Part shown: piece by piece, positions 1 through 8,707 of the stretch | Position numbering within the stretch: position 1 is the first letter of the stretch | Layout: the number at the start of each line of letters is the position of its first letter | Assembly: GCF_024448165.1 (NCBI RefSeq) | Contig: NZ_JAMOLN010000022.1 | Span: forward strand, 1 to 64,000 | Origin: Streptomyces longispororuber | GTDB lineage: Bacteria > Actinomycetota > Actinomycetes > Streptomycetales > Streptomycetaceae | Direction of reading: 5' to 3' | Length of the DNA: 64,000 nucleotides | Notes under the pieces: model-generated | What the model saw: only the letters and a program-made list of their open reading frames with translations | Told to the model about the DNA's origin: nothing | The model's database searches: none | Translations under genes and position numbers: made by a program

Positions 1-542
1 CGCCCCTGCAGCGACACTCCCCAGCCGACCCCGTCGGCCCACGCCGCGAACTCCTTGACCCACCCCTCGGGCAGCAGCCCCCGGTCGACCACGAGATACG
101 CGAACAGGTCCTCCGCGACCCGCTCCTTCAGCAGCCACGCCGGATCCGCGGCAGCGACCATCCGCTCCCGCACCTCCCCCAGCGGCGCACACTCCGCCGC
201 CAGCCGGTCCGCCACCCCGGCCGCCCAGTCCGGGTCCGACACCCCGTCGACCAGCAGATGTCCCCCGTTGGCACAGATCGCGTAGGCCGGCGCGGGCCCG
301 GGCAACCGCACCCGCCCGTACTGCTCCCGCGTCCGCGTCGTCGTGGGCACGAACACCGCACGCCGCCCCAGCTCCACCAGCATCCCGGCGGCGTCCTCGG
401 TGACGTACGACAGGGGCTTGTGCTCGTACACCTCGACGCAGAGCAGTCGTGGTGCCTGCGCGTCGGGCATCGTCAGCCCGAGGGCGCCGGCGGAGTAGAT
501 GAGCGTACGGTCGAGATCGCTCGCGACAACGACAGGGGTCAC
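1..542 (-). CDS. HAD-family hydrolase of the Ter module (3' end outside window)
   Basis: The first 180 codons of a haloacid dehalogenase-type phosphatase; the rest lies beyond position 1. HAD motif I is visible at residues 8-13 (SDLDRT), where the first Asp forms the phospho-aspartate intermediate and the second is the acid/base. The GTG start at 542 overlaps the TGA stop of the upstream gene as GTGA, so the two are translationally coupled. No signal peptide is visible, so it should be cytosolic. In Ter-linked gene clusters, HAD phosphatases accompany phosphoribosyltransferases and a CitE-like lyase in a proposed nucleoside-like biosynthetic module (comparative genomics of Anantharaman, Iyer and Aravind). 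The substrate is unknown, and only motif I can be checked here. Confidence 0.85.
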   Translation of the reverse strand, partial: MTPVVVASDLDRTLIYSAGALGLTMPDAQAPRLLCVEVYEHKPLSYVTEDAAGMLVELGRRAVFVPTTTRTREQYGRVRLPGPAPAYAICANGGHLLVDGVSDPDWAAGVADRLAAECAPLGEVRERMVAAADPAWLLKERVAEDLFAYLVVDRGLLPEGWVKEFAAWADGVGWGVSLQG

Positions 543-3055
543 TTCGCCGCCACCGCCCTGCCGTCCGCACCGGTCGCCCCGCGCGTGAACCGTGGATGGA
601 TCAACCCGACGCAGCTGTACGGCAGTTCACCCACCACCTCGACCGGAACCCCGCGCTGCTCCGCCAGCAGGCGCACATGGTCGAGATCGGCCCCGGCGTC
701 CTCGCGGGCCAGGATCTTCCACGGCACCCGGCGCAGCAGCACCCGCGTCGTCTCGCCGACGCCCGGCTTGACGAGGTTCACGTCGTGGATGCCGTACTCC
801 TCGCTGATCCGCTCCACGGCGGCCCAGCCCTCCCAGGTCGGCGTCCGGTCGGCCCCGAGCAGTTCCTTGACGTCGGCGTCGACCGTGTCACCGACCTCCG
901 CGAACCGGTCCCGCACCGCGTCGAGGAACCGCCCCGACACATCCGCGTCCGCCAGCTCCCGGTAGAACTTGCCGCCGTGGAAGTCATCGGGACCGACCAG
1001 GTCGGCCCGGAGCACGGTGCGTGAAATCAGCCCGGACACCGTGGAGTTGAGGCAGGCCGAGGGTATGAGGAAGTCCTCGCGCGTCCCGTAGGTCCGTACG
1101 CACGATCCGGGGTCGGCGAGCACGGCGATCTCCGGGTCGAACCCGGCGGCGCCGCCGCCCTCCTCGAACTCCCGTATCGCGGCGGCGAGTTCCCGCGCGA
1201 TGGCGCCCTTGCCCGTCCACCCGTCGACGAACACGACGTCCGCCGGGTCGTGGTGCGCGGCGAGCCAGCGCAGCGCGTTCGCGTCGATGCCGCGGCCGCG
1301 CACGATCGACACCGCGTAGTGCGGCAGGTCGAGGCCGTGCCGCCACTGCGCCCACCGGCGCATCAGCACGCCGACCGGAGTACCGGCCCGCGCGAGGGAC
1401 ACCAGCACGGGGCGCCGCGGCGACCGCTCCGCGAGCACCGTCTCGGTGACCACGCCGACGGCACGGGCGATCCGCGCGGCCGACGCGTCGAGCGCCGCGT
1501 GGAACAGCTCCTGGTACTGCTCGCTGGGCTGGTACTCGACCGGCAGCGACTCCGCGTAGTGCGCGCCCCCGCTCTGGATGGCCTCCTCGCGCTCCTCGGT
1601 GGGCGCCTCCAGCGTCACGTCCGAGAGGTCCTGGAGCAGCCAGCCGACCTCGTCGGGCGCGTACGAGGAGAAGTCGGGGCCGCGCAGCGGCTCGGGCAGG
1701 GACATGCGGGGCCTTTCACTGACGGGTACGTACGAGGGGATCACCGCGACCACGACGCGCTCGGCGTGCGCGGCCACCCGGTCCAACAGGCCGCCGGGCG
1801 CGCGGAGTTCGGCGCTGTCGCCGGCCGAGTCGAGGACGACGAGGACCGTGTCGAAGCCGCCCCCCGCCACGTTGTACGCGAAGCGGTCGCCCGGTCCGTC
1901 GGCGGGTGCGTCGTGCGCGGGGAAGACGAGGCGGGTGCGGATCGCGTAGCCGGGGTCGTCGACGGCGAGGACCGGGGAGCGGGTGGTGGTGGAGTACGCG
2001 ACGTCGGCCCCGGCGGCTTCGAGCGCGGTGCCGAGGCGGAGCGGGGCGTACATCAGCTCCTCGTTGCCCAGGACGAGCACGCGGCCCCGGACGTACGGCG
2101 TGAGGCGCTCGGCCATCGCGGGCAGTGCCGCTTCGAGGCGCTCGCGGTGCGCGGGCGTGAAGCCGTGCCGGCCGCCGTCCGGGACCCCGGCAGGCCAGCC
2201 GAGCCCGTCGACGCGCACGATCTCGCCGCGCTCGCTCCGGGGTGCGGGCACGGGCGGGGCGCCCGCCTCGTGCTCGGCGACCAGCGCCTGCCCCTTCTCC
2301 AGCACCCCGTCCGGCAGCCGCACGGAGCCGCGCGCCGCCACCACGAGGTCCACCCGCGCGCCGATCTCCCGGGCGAACGCCTCCAGGCGCCCCTGGTCGT
2401 CCGGCGAGCGCATGTCGACGAGCGCGACGATGACGTAGTGGTCGCGCGCGTGCAGCGCGTGCAGGGCGCGGACGGTGTTCAGGACGGTGTTCCCCGTGGA
2501 GAACTCGTCGTCGACGAGGACCAGCGGTCCGTCGCCCGCCAGCAGCTTCGGGTCCTCGGGCAGCAGCAGGTGCGAGGTGGCGTGCGAGTGGGACTCCTCG
2601 AAGCCGCCCGCGCGCGCGACGCCCTCGACGGGGCGGCGCGTGGAGTGCAGATAGGGCGCCAGGCCGATGCCGTCGGCCACCGAGTGGCCGAGCCCCGTCG
2701 CGGTCTCCGCGTACCCGAGCACGACGGCCCGCCGTGCCGCGTCGTCGCCCAGCAACTCCCGTACCCGTACGCCCAGTTCGCACCCGGAGCGCCAGACCAC
2801 CGACGGGCGCTGCGGCACGTGCTTGCCCAGCACGTTCGACACGAGCAGATGCGCGCGCTTGGGGTTGCGCCGCAGCGCGAGCCCCAGCAGCCCGGTCAGC
2901 TCCTGGTCACCGGCCAGCTCGACCCCTAGCCGCTCCGCGACCCATGTACCCGACCACACCACGTCCGCTGTATCCCTCTCGTCCCTGTCGCTGCCGTTAC
3001 TGCTGTTACTGCTGTTACTGGTCCCGCTGCTGTCACGCCCGGCGCGGCTACGCAC
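539..3055 (-). CDS. PRTase-TRSP / StiP-type PRTase / PELOTA fusion protein of the Ter module
   Basis: An 838-residue cytosolic multidomain protein. Residues about 30-270 form a phosphoribosyltransferase (PRTase) with the PRPP loop LVLVDDEFSTGNT near 178-190. Residues about 290-450 match the TRSP domain that follows such PRTases. From about 465 (FSSYAPDEVGWLL) a second PRTase-like unit begins, the family labelled StiP, with its own PRPP-like loop VVFVDGWTGKGAI near 610. The last 90 residues resemble a PELOTA-type RNA-binding domain. In many bacteria these are two proteins; here they are fused. The GTG start at 3055 overlaps the upstream stop by 8 bases. The N-terminus (SNSSNSSN) is encoded by a 9-base repeat, so a later GTG near residue 32 may be the true start. 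The domain names come from family knowledge, and the product made is not known. Confidence 0.8.
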   Translation of the reverse strand: MRSRAGRDSSGTSNSSNSSNGSDRDERDTADVVWSGTWVAERLGVELAGDQELTGLLGLALRRNPKRAHLLVSNVLGKHVPQRPSVVWRSGCELGVRVRELLGDDAARRAVVLGYAETATGLGHSVADGIGLAPYLHSTRRPVEGVARAGGFEESHSHATSHLLLPEDPKLLAGDGPLVLVDDEFSTGNTVLNTVRALHALHARDHYVIVALVDMRSPDDQGRLEAFAREIGARVDLVVAARGSVRLPDGVLEKGQALVAEHEAGAPPVPAPRSERGEIVRVDGLGWPAGVPDGGRHGFTPAHRERLEAALPAMAERLTPYVRGRVLVLGNEELMYAPLRLGTALEAAGADVAYSTTTRSPVLAVDDPGYAIRTRLVFPAHDAPADGPGDRFAYNVAGGGFDTVLVVLDSAGDSAELRAPGGLLDRVAAHAERVVVAVIPSYVPVSERPRMSLPEPLRGPDFSSYAPDEVGWLLQDLSDVTLEAPTEEREEAIQSGGAHYAESLPVEYQPSEQYQELFHAALDASAARIARAVGVVTETVLAERSPRRPVLVSLARAGTPVGVLMRRWAQWRHGLDLPHYAVSIVRGRGIDANALRWLAAHHDPADVVFVDGWTGKGAIARELAAAIREFEEGGGAAGFDPEIAVLADPGSCVRTYGTREDFLIPSACLNSTVSGLISRTVLRADLVGPDDFHGGKFYRELADADVSGRFLDAVRDRFAEVGDTVDADVKELLGADRTPTWEGWAAVERISEEYGIHDVNLVKPGVGETTRVLLRRVPWKILAREDAGADLDHVRLLAEQRGVPVEVVGELPYSCVGLIHPRFTRGATGADGRAVAAK

Positions 3056-4223
3056 CGGGCAGTCCGGCGGTCAGCAGTTCCACGAAGCCGACGTCCTCAC
3101 GGGCCACCCCGAACGCCTCCGCGCGCTGCAGGGTCCGCTCGGCCCAGGCGCGGTGCGGCTTCACTTCGTTCATCTTGTTCGTGTACGCGGACCGGAGGAC
3201 TCCGCCGCCGCCCCGCTCGGGCCGCAGGATGTCCTGCGCGTCGCTGTACTCCTCGTGGCTGACGACGGACAGCGCGTGCACGGGCAGCACGTGCGAGGGG
3301 TGGATGCAGGTCTTGCCGAGCAGTCCGTTGGCCCGGTCCAGCTCGATCTCGCGCAGCAGTCCGTCCATGTCGTGCTCGATGAGCGCCTGCCGCAGTTCGT
3401 CGGCCCGCCCTTCCAGGAAGGGGCTGCGGCGCAGCTGCGGCTTGAACATCCGCTCCTGGTGGCGGAAGTACTCCCAGACCGGCCCGGTCACCGTGAAGCC
3501 GGTGCCGTCGGCCCGGCCCAGCCGGTTGACGACGTCGCCGATGACGGAGGCCACTATCTGCACGTCGTACGCCGTCATGTCGGGCGGCCTGCGCAGTCCG
3601 TACGCCGAGCAGAAGTCGGTGACGCCGAGGCGCAGCGCGAGGACGTGCTCGCGGTACTTGTCGACCGTGCGGGAGATGCCGGCCAGGGTCTCGGTGCGGG
3701 TCTCCAGGTGCAGCAGCTCCGGAGACTCCAGGACCGGCATGGCGAAGAGTCGACGTCCGGCAGGGGCTTCTGCGGCGGTGAGCGCCTCAAGGAACGGAAC
3801 ACCCCGCTCCTCGGTGAACTTCGGCAGTACGAATCCGGACAGCAGCGCCACGCCGGGGCCGATGCGGCGAACCAGGTCGGTGATCTGCGCCGGCTCCCGG
3901 ACGCGGATGAACAGAAGCGGCGGTTCGGCGCCGGCCGCGACCCGCTCCGCGAGGTCCGCGAACTGGCGCACGAGGTTGTCCTCGGCGCCGGACACCTCGG
4001 CGTCGTCGATCGAGTCCTCCAGGCACAGCACCATGGAGACGACACCGCGTCCGGCCAGCTTGAGCACGTCGTCCGCGAGGCGCGGGCGGGTGGCCGGGCT
4101 GTAGAGCGTGGCTCCCAGCGCGGCCGCGAGCATGCGGGGCGAGGAGTCCGCGGTGAAGACCCGTGGCTCCCGGTGGAACAGGCGCTCCCGCACCTCAGGG
4201 GCGATGTGCCCGAAATGACGCAT
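3048..4223 (-). CDS. HpcH/HpaI aldolase / citrate-lyase (CitE)-like protein
   Basis: A 391-residue cytosolic TIM-barrel lyase of the CitE-like group. The metal-binding acidic segment LCLEDSID is at residues 67-74 and the basic substrate-binding strand LLFIRVREP follows. ATG 4223 was chosen because the open frame upstream runs into a sequence without family character and MRHFGHI is a usual start. It heads a tail-to-head operon with the PRTase fusion and the HAD gene, with overlapping ends, as in Ter-linked clusters. Its likely chemistry is C-C bond formation or cleavage on an acyl-CoA or oxo-acid; the substrate is unknown. A TTGACA/TATTAC promoter candidate lies about 70 bases upstream. Confidence 0.85.
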   Translation of the reverse strand: MRHFGHIAPEVRERLFHREPRVFTADSSPRMLAAALGATLYSPATRPRLADDVLKLAGRGVVSMVLCLEDSIDDAEVSGAEDNLVRQFADLAERVAAGAEPPLLFIRVREPAQITDLVRRIGPGVALLSGFVLPKFTEERGVPFLEALTAAEAPAGRRLFAMPVLESPELLHLETRTETLAGISRTVDKYREHVLALRLGVTDFCSAYGLRRPPDMTAYDVQIVASVIGDVVNRLGRADGTGFTVTGPVWEYFRHQERMFKPQLRRSPFLEGRADELRQALIEHDMDGLLREIELDRANGLLGKTCIHPSHVLPVHALSVVSHEEYSDAQDILRPERGGGGVLRSAYTNKMNEVKPHRAWAERTLQRAEAFGVAREDVGFVELLTAGLPGA

Positions 4224-4288
4224 AAGACTCCCCCGGTGATGGCCCGTGGTGCGCGGCCGCTGCTCGGCCACCCGACGTGATGTGGCCG

Positions 4289-4315
4289 GTAATAGTACGT
4301 ACAAAGGTGTGTCAA
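4289..4315 (-). promoter_or_regulatory. Candidate promoter of the CitE-like/PRTase/HAD operon
   Basis: On the minus strand a perfect TTGACA (-35, 4315-4310) is followed after 15 bases by TATTAC (-10, 4294-4289). The spacing is one or two bases short of the usual 16-18. It lies in the 220-base divergent region between the CitE-like gene and the TerD gene at 4444. A GTACGTAC palindrome (4295-4302) sits in the spacer and could be an operator. Confidence 0.4.
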
Positions 4316-4443
4316 GGGTTCCCGTCTGCAATGAAATTCTGGTAACCCAGGCATGTCGTACGGCGTGTTCCGGCCGTACGCGCGCACGTCGATCCGGGCA
4401 CCCCGCGTTGTCCCGACGGGCAGCGGGAAGGCAGGATGACCGC

Positions 4444-5244
4444 ATGACGCACGCGATGCTCAAGGGGGCGAACCTCCCGCTCGACGCCACGGCGGTGCGC
4501 GCCGTGCTGCGCTGGCCCCAGGGGCCTGGCGTGCCCGACGTCGACGCCTCGGCGCTGCTGCTCGGGCCGGACGGACGCGTCCGGGACGACGAGGACTTCG
4601 TCTTCTACAACCAGCCCCGGCATCCGTCGGGCAAGGTCTGGCGGCTCGGCAAGAAGCGGGTCGCCGAGGGCCTGACCGACACCGTCCAGGCGGACCTCGC
4701 GGGCATCCCGCCGGAGATCTCCCGGATCCTGCTGGTGGCGTCGGCCGAGGACATCGAGTTCAAGTACGTGTCGTCGCTGCGCATGCTCGTGTACGACGCC
4801 GGCTCCGACGGCAGCGAGCCGCTCGCGCACTTCGACATCAAGCCGGAGACCGGCGCCGAGACGGCCCTGATCTGCGGCGAGCTGTACCGGCGCGGCGACG
4901 GCTGGCGGCTGCGCGCGGTCGGCGAGGGCTACTCGAACGGTCTGGAGGGCCTCGCCTCGGACTTCGGCATCTCGGTCGACGAGTCCACCGAGCCGGGCGC
5001 GGCGCACTCCCCGGCCCCCGCTCCGGCCTCCCCGACGCCGGTCACGGCGCCCGCGACGGCCCGGTCCGCCTTCCCGCTGCCGCCGCAGCAGCCGCCGTCC
5101 TACGGCTACCCGCCACAGCCCGCGACGCAGCCGGCCCCGCAGCAGCAGCCCGCGTACGGCTATCCGCAGCCGGTGGCGGCCGGGCCCGTGCCCGACCCGG
5201 CCTTCCGGCTGCCGCCGCAGGGCCCGCAGTTCATCGGCCGCTGA
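4444..5244 (+). CDS. TerD-family protein with Pro/Gln-rich C-terminal tail
   Basis: A 266-residue TerD-domain protein. Residues 1-180 carry the family core: MLKGANLPL start, a DVDASALLL acidic strand used for calcium binding in TerD proteins, [10 protein letters not shown], and the closing [17 protein letters not shown]. From about residue 185 the chain becomes Pro, Gln, Ala and Tyr rich with repeated YGYP motifs, probably a disordered interaction tail. ATG 4444 gives the family N-terminus; the upstream open frame has no TerD character. It is divergent from the CitE-like operon, and its last 14 bases overlap the end of the convergent TerA-like gene. TerD proteins are calcium-binding and linked to tellurite, phage and cell-surface stress responses. 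The role of the tail is unknown. Confidence 0.9.
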   Translation: MTHAMLKGANLPLDATAVRAVLRWPQGPGVPDVDASALLLGPDGRVRDDEDFVFYNQPRHPSGKVWRLGKKRVAEGLTDTVQADLAGIPPEISRILLVASAEDIEFKYVSSLRMLVYDAGSDGSEPLAHFDIKPETGAETALICGELYRRGDGWRLRAVGEGYSNGLEGLASDFGISVDESTEPGAAHSPAPAPASPTPVTAPATARSAFPLPPQQPPSYGYPPQPATQPAPQQQPAYGYPQPVAAGPVPDPAFRLPPQGPQFIGR

Positions 5245-5977
5245 CCTTGGACTTGTAGCCCCGGCCCCACTGCAGGCCCCAGCCGTACAGCCGGTCCAGC
5301 TCGGCCTGGAACCCGTACACGAACCGCACCTCGCGCCGTACCACCAGATCGCCCTTGACGTTCTCGATGGAGACGACGGCGCAGGAGCGGGCCTGCGGCT
5401 GTCGCTCGTCGAGGCTGATCTCGATGCGCGGGCCGTTGCTCGGGTACATCGTCACGACGGCGTGCGTACGGTCGAACGCCGGCGTCTGGTCGTAGATGTA
5501 GACGAAGACCAGCAGGCGCTTGATGGACTCGCGGTGATCGAGATTGACGTAGATGGTCTCGCCGGACGCCGATCCGAACCGGTCGTCCCCGCTGAGCTTC
5601 ACATACGGCGGCGCGTTCAGCGCGCCGAAGAAGCTGCCCAGCGGCTGTACGACACCCTTCTCGCCGTCCACCAGCTCGTAGAGGCAGCCGAGGTCCAGGT
5701 CGACGTTGACCATGGACTGGGTGTGCGCCTGCACGACGTCCGGTTTGAACATCCGGAACGGATGCCGCACCAGACTGTTCCGCTTCGGCCCGCCGATGTC
5801 CGACGTCCGCATCCGCCAGTGCAGATTGATCCGCAGATTGCCGGTGGCCGCGCCCTGTTTGGAGAGCGACACGGCCGGGTGCCGCTTGGTGAGTTCGATG
5901 GTGTTGGTCGCCGCGCTGCCCGAATCGAACTCGAACTGCGCGGAGTTCCCGCGCCATAGCTTGTCCCAGAAGGACAT
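5231..5977 (-). CDS. TerA-like tellurium resistance protein
   Basis: A 248-residue cytosolic protein starting [10 protein letters not shown]. It contains TerD/TerA-type beta-sandwich signatures: [13 protein letters not shown] near residues 90-105, SGDDRFG and [10 protein letters not shown] in the middle, and [10 protein letters not shown] afterwards. These match the TerA branch of the TerD superfamily. It lies among three TerD genes and a DUF475 gene, which supports a role in the same membrane-associated calcium-dependent stress complex. Its 3' end overlaps the convergent TerD gene by 14 bases, so transcripts of the two could be antisense at their ends. A hairpin at 6036-6074 separates it from the upstream DUF475 gene. 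Confidence 0.8.
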   Translation of the reverse strand: MSFWDKLWRGNSAQFEFDSGSAATNTIELTKRHPAVSLSKQGAATGNLRINLHWRMRTSDIGGPKRNSLVRHPFRMFKPDVVQAHTQSMVNVDLDLGCLYELVDGEKGVVQPLGSFFGALNAPPYVKLSGDDRFGSASGETIYVNLDHRESIKRLLVFVYIYDQTPAFDRTHAVVTMYPSNGPRIEISLDERQPQARSCAVVSIENVKGDLVVRREVRFVYGFQAELDRLYGWGLQWGRGYKSKVSGR

Positions 5978-6035
5978 CCCGCCCCCAAGTTCCGCCGCGT
6001 TCCCGTGTGTTCCCGCACCCGCCGAACATGCCGAC

Positions 6036-6074
6036 GGGGCGGCCGGTGAGGACTCGTCCTCGTACGACCGCCCC
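6036..6074. terminator. Two-part hairpin between DUF475 and TerA-like genes
   Basis: An outer stem GGGGCGG (6036-6042) pairs with CCGCCCC (6068-6074), and an inner stem GAGGAC (6048-6053) pairs with GTCCTC (6056-6061). It lies just past the stop of the DUF475 gene in the direction of its transcription. There is no U-tract. Confidence 0.5.
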
Positions 6075-6105
6075 GCTCAACAGCGTTCCAGGATTGCCCC
6101 GGGGG

Positions 6106-7251
6106 TCAAACCCCGGATGACACCTGGGCCTTGTCCGGACTTCCGCTTCCGCCCTCTTCGGCGGCGATCCGCCGGTTGCGCCGGACCGAGGAGAGGAACG
6201 ACCAGGCGATCAGGACGACGCCGATGAGGCCGGTGATGACCTCGTTGATCTCGTACTGGATGGTGATCAGCAGCAGCACGGCGAGGGCGCCGATCGCGTA
6301 GTGCGCGCCGTGCTCCAGGTACACGTAGTCGTCCAGGGTGCCCTGGCGGACCAGGTAGACCGTGAGCGAACGGACGTACATGGCGCCGATGCCCAGACCC
6401 AGCGCCATCATCACGATGTCGTTGGTGACCGCGAAGGCGCCGATCACGCCGTCGAAGGAGAACGACGCGTCCAGGACCTCGAGGTAGAGGAACATGAAGA
6501 ACGCGGCCTTGCCCGCGAGCAGCACCGCGGACGCGGGCTTGCCCTCGCGCTTGGCCTGCTCCTCGGCCTCGTGCTCGCGTTCCTCCTCTTCTTCGAGGCG
6601 GTTCTCGAAGAAGCTGGAGAGGCCGCCGACGATGAGGTAGGTGATCAGACCGCCGACGCCGGCGAGCAGGACCGTCGCCTGCTTGTCGACGTGCACGCCG
6701 CCGTGCTGGTGGGCGTGGACCGCGACCGTCATGGAGGCGACGAGCAGCACGATCAGGGCGATGCAGACCGACAGCATGTCGACCTTGCCGAGCTTGGCCA
6801 GCGGCCGCTCGATCCAGCGCAGCCACTGGATGTCCCGCTCCTCGAAGACGAAGTCGAGGAAGATCATCAGCAGGAACATGCCACCGAACGCGGCGATGGA
6901 CGGGTGCGCGTCCGTGACCAGCTGCTGGTAGCGGTCCGGCTGGTTGAAGGCGAGGTCGACCGCTTCGACCGGGCCCATCTTGGCGCTGATCGCGACGATC
7001 ACGACCGGGAAGACCAGCCGCATGCCGAACACGGCGATCAGCACGCCGACCGTCAGGAAGATCTTCTGCCAGAAGGCATTCATCTTCTTCAGGACCCCGG
7101 CGTTGACGACCGCGTTGTCGAACGACAGCGAGATCTCCAGGATGGCGAGGATCGCGACGACACCGAACGCGGCCCAACCGTCGTAGAACACCGCCGCGAT
7201 CAACCCGAGCACGGTGACCGCGAACGACCAACCGAAGGTTTTCAGGACCAC
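6106..7251 (-). CDS. DUF475 / TerC-superfamily integral membrane protein
   Basis: A 381-residue polytopic membrane protein with about nine or ten hydrophobic segments. Two internally repeated TerC-type signatures are visible, LEISLSFDNAVVNAG near residues 42-56 and LDASFSFDGVIGAFAV in the C-terminal half, each carrying the acidic residue thought to bind metal. A charged Glu/Lys-rich cytosolic loop (ENRLEEEEEREHEAEEQAK) separates the halves. TerC-like proteins act with TerD at the membrane in metal and stress responses, and some family members are manganese exporters. The GTG start at 7251 has only a weak ribosome site. It sits between TerD genes transcribed in the same direction. Confidence 0.88.
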   Translation of the reverse strand: MVLKTFGWSFAVTVLGLIAAVFYDGWAAFGVVAILAILEISLSFDNAVVNAGVLKKMNAFWQKIFLTVGVLIAVFGMRLVFPVVIVAISAKMGPVEAVDLAFNQPDRYQQLVTDAHPSIAAFGGMFLLMIFLDFVFEERDIQWLRWIERPLAKLGKVDMLSVCIALIVLLVASMTVAVHAHQHGGVHVDKQATVLLAGVGGLITYLIVGGLSSFFENRLEEEEEREHEAEEQAKREGKPASAVLLAGKAAFFMFLYLEVLDASFSFDGVIGAFAVTNDIVMMALGLGIGAMYVRSLTVYLVRQGTLDDYVYLEHGAHYAIGALAVLLLITIQYEINEVITGLIGVVLIAWSFLSSVRRNRRIAAEEGGSGSPDKAQVSSGV

Positions 7252-7332
7252 TGCCTACCCCATCGTGTGTACGGGTTTCCCCGTGCTGGTTGTACGGGGC
7301 TCCCCCGCTCCGTGCACGGCTTGAGAAACGCT

Positions 7333-7908
7333 TTAGGAAACGTTGACTCCGAAGTCTAGAGCGATGCCGCGGAGGCCGGACGCGTACCCCTGGCCGACCG
7401 CACGGAACTTCCACTCGCCGCCGTACCTGTACACCTCGCCGAAGATCATCGCCGTCTCGGTGGAGGCGTCCTCGGAGAGGTCGTAGCGGGCGAGCTCCTG
7501 GCCGTCCGCCTGGTTCACGACCCGGATGAACGCGTTGCTGACCTGACCGAAGGTCTGGCCGCGGTTGTCCGCGTCATGGATCGACACGGGAAAGATGATC
7601 TTGTCGCAGGTCGCCGGCACCTTGGAGAGGTCGATCAGGAGCGACTCGTCGTCGCCGTCGCCCTCACCCGTGAGGTTGTCCCCCGTGTGCTCGACCGAAC
7701 CGTCGGGGCTCTTCAGCTGGTTGTAGAAGATGAACCACTCGTCGCCCATGACCCGGCCGCCGCTGCACAGCAGCGCACTGGCGTCCAGATCGAAGTCGGC
7801 TCCGGTGGTGGAGCGTGCGTCCCAGCCGAGCCCGACAAGGACCTGGGTGAGATTCGGTGCGGCCTTGGAGAGGGAGACATTGCCTCCCTTGGCGAGCGTG
7901 ACGCCCAT
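7333..7908 (-). CDS. terD: TerD-family protein (copy 2)
   Basis: A 191-residue compact TerD protein without tail. It begins [15 protein letters not shown] and carries [11 protein letters not shown] (calcium-binding acidic cluster), [10 protein letters not shown], and the closing [17 protein letters not shown]. It closely resembles the neighbouring TerD at 8015-8590, so this is a tandem duplication. The ATG start at 7908 has a strong GGGGAGGA site upstream. The upstream gene is separated by a perfect 16-bp stem-loop, so the two copies can be expressed at different levels. It is cytosolic or peripheral at the membrane, and belongs to the tellurite and envelope stress family. Confidence 0.93.
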   Translation of the reverse strand: MGVTLAKGGNVSLSKAAPNLTQVLVGLGWDARSTTGADFDLDASALLCSGGRVMGDEWFIFYNQLKSPDGSVEHTGDNLTGEGDGDDESLLIDLSKVPATCDKIIFPVSIHDADNRGQTFGQVSNAFIRVVNQADGQELARYDLSEDASTETAMIFGEVYRYGGEWKFRAVGQGYASGLRGIALDFGVNVS

Positions 7909-7951
7909 GATCGTGGTCCTCCCCGGGGTTGGGCACTGCTGTTCTTGAGCG

Positions 7952-7989
7952 CGTCCGGCGCCGCACTGCTTCGAGTGCGGCGCCGGACG
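7952..7989. terminator. Perfect 16-bp stem-loop between the two TerD copies
   Basis: Arm CGTCCGGCGCCGCACT (7952-7967) pairs exactly with 7974-7989 around the loop GCTTCG. The loop is of the stable UUCG type. It lies after the stop of the TerD gene at 8015 and before the ribosome site of the next. There is no U-tract, as is common for Streptomyces terminators or processing hairpins. Confidence 0.7.
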
Positions 7990-8014
7990 GATGAGCGGGG
8001 TGCTGGGCTACGGC

Positions 8015-8590
8015 TCAGACGTTGACGCCGAAGTCCTGCGCGATGCCGCGCAGACCCGACGCGTAGCCCTGGCCGACGGCACGGAACTTCCACTCCGCGC
8101 CGTTGCGGTACAGCTCACCGAAGACCATGGCGGTCTCGGTGGAGGCGTCCTCGGAGAGGTCGTAGCGGGCGATCTCGGCGCCGCCCGTCTGGTTCACGAC
8201 GCGGATGAACGCGTTGCGCACCTGGCCGAAGGACTGCTGGCGGTTCTCCGCGTCGTAGATCGAGACCGGAAAAACGATCTTGTCCACGTCGGCCGGGACC
8301 GTCGCGAGGTTGACCTTGACCTGCTCGTCGTCGCCCTCGCCCTCACCGGTGAGGTTGTCACCGGTGTGCTCGACCGAGCCGTCGGCGCTCTTCAGGTTGT
8401 TGAAGAACACGAAGTCCTGGTCGTTGCGGACCTTGCCCTCCGCGTTCGTCAGGATGGCGCTGGCGTCGAGGTCGAAGTCCGTACCGGTGGTGGTCCGGAC
8501 GTCCCAACCCAGGCCCACGACGACCGCCGTGAGGCCAGGGGCCTCCTTGCTCAGCGATACGTTGCCGCCCTTGCTGAGGCTGACTCCCAC
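8015..8590 (-). CDS. terD: TerD-family protein (copy 3)
   Basis: A 191-residue TerD protein beginning [15 protein letters not shown], with [12 protein letters not shown] (calcium-binding acidic cluster), DQDFVFFNN and [16 protein letters not shown]. It is close to the copy at 7333 along its whole length, which indicates recent duplication. The GTG start at 8590 follows GGGAGGACTC. It is the first gene of the minus-strand run TerD-TerD-DUF475-TerA-like, interrupted by hairpins at 7952 and 6036. The family role is calcium-dependent stress and tellurite tolerance. Confidence 0.93.
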   Translation of the reverse strand: MGVSLSKGGNVSLSKEAPGLTAVVVGLGWDVRTTTGTDFDLDASAILTNAEGKVRNDQDFVFFNNLKSADGSVEHTGDNLTGEGEGDDEQVKVNLATVPADVDKIVFPVSIYDAENRQQSFGQVRNAFIRVVNQTGGAEIARYDLSEDASTETAMVFGELYRNGAEWKFRAVGQGYASGLRGIAQDFGVNV

Positions 8591-8707
8591 GAGTCCTCCC
8601 TATGGTCTGTAGGGGCGGGGAGCCCCGTAGTGCGTTGGCATCGGATCAACGTCTGGATCCTAGTGACGGGTTCCCGCCCCCGGCGAGGCTTCTCACCGGG
8701 TGTCGAG

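Noticed and set aside
1250..2929. 559-codon plus-strand frame over the PRTase fusion gene
   Set aside because: No domains, and Arg/Val/Gly-rich composition typical of reverse-strand frames.
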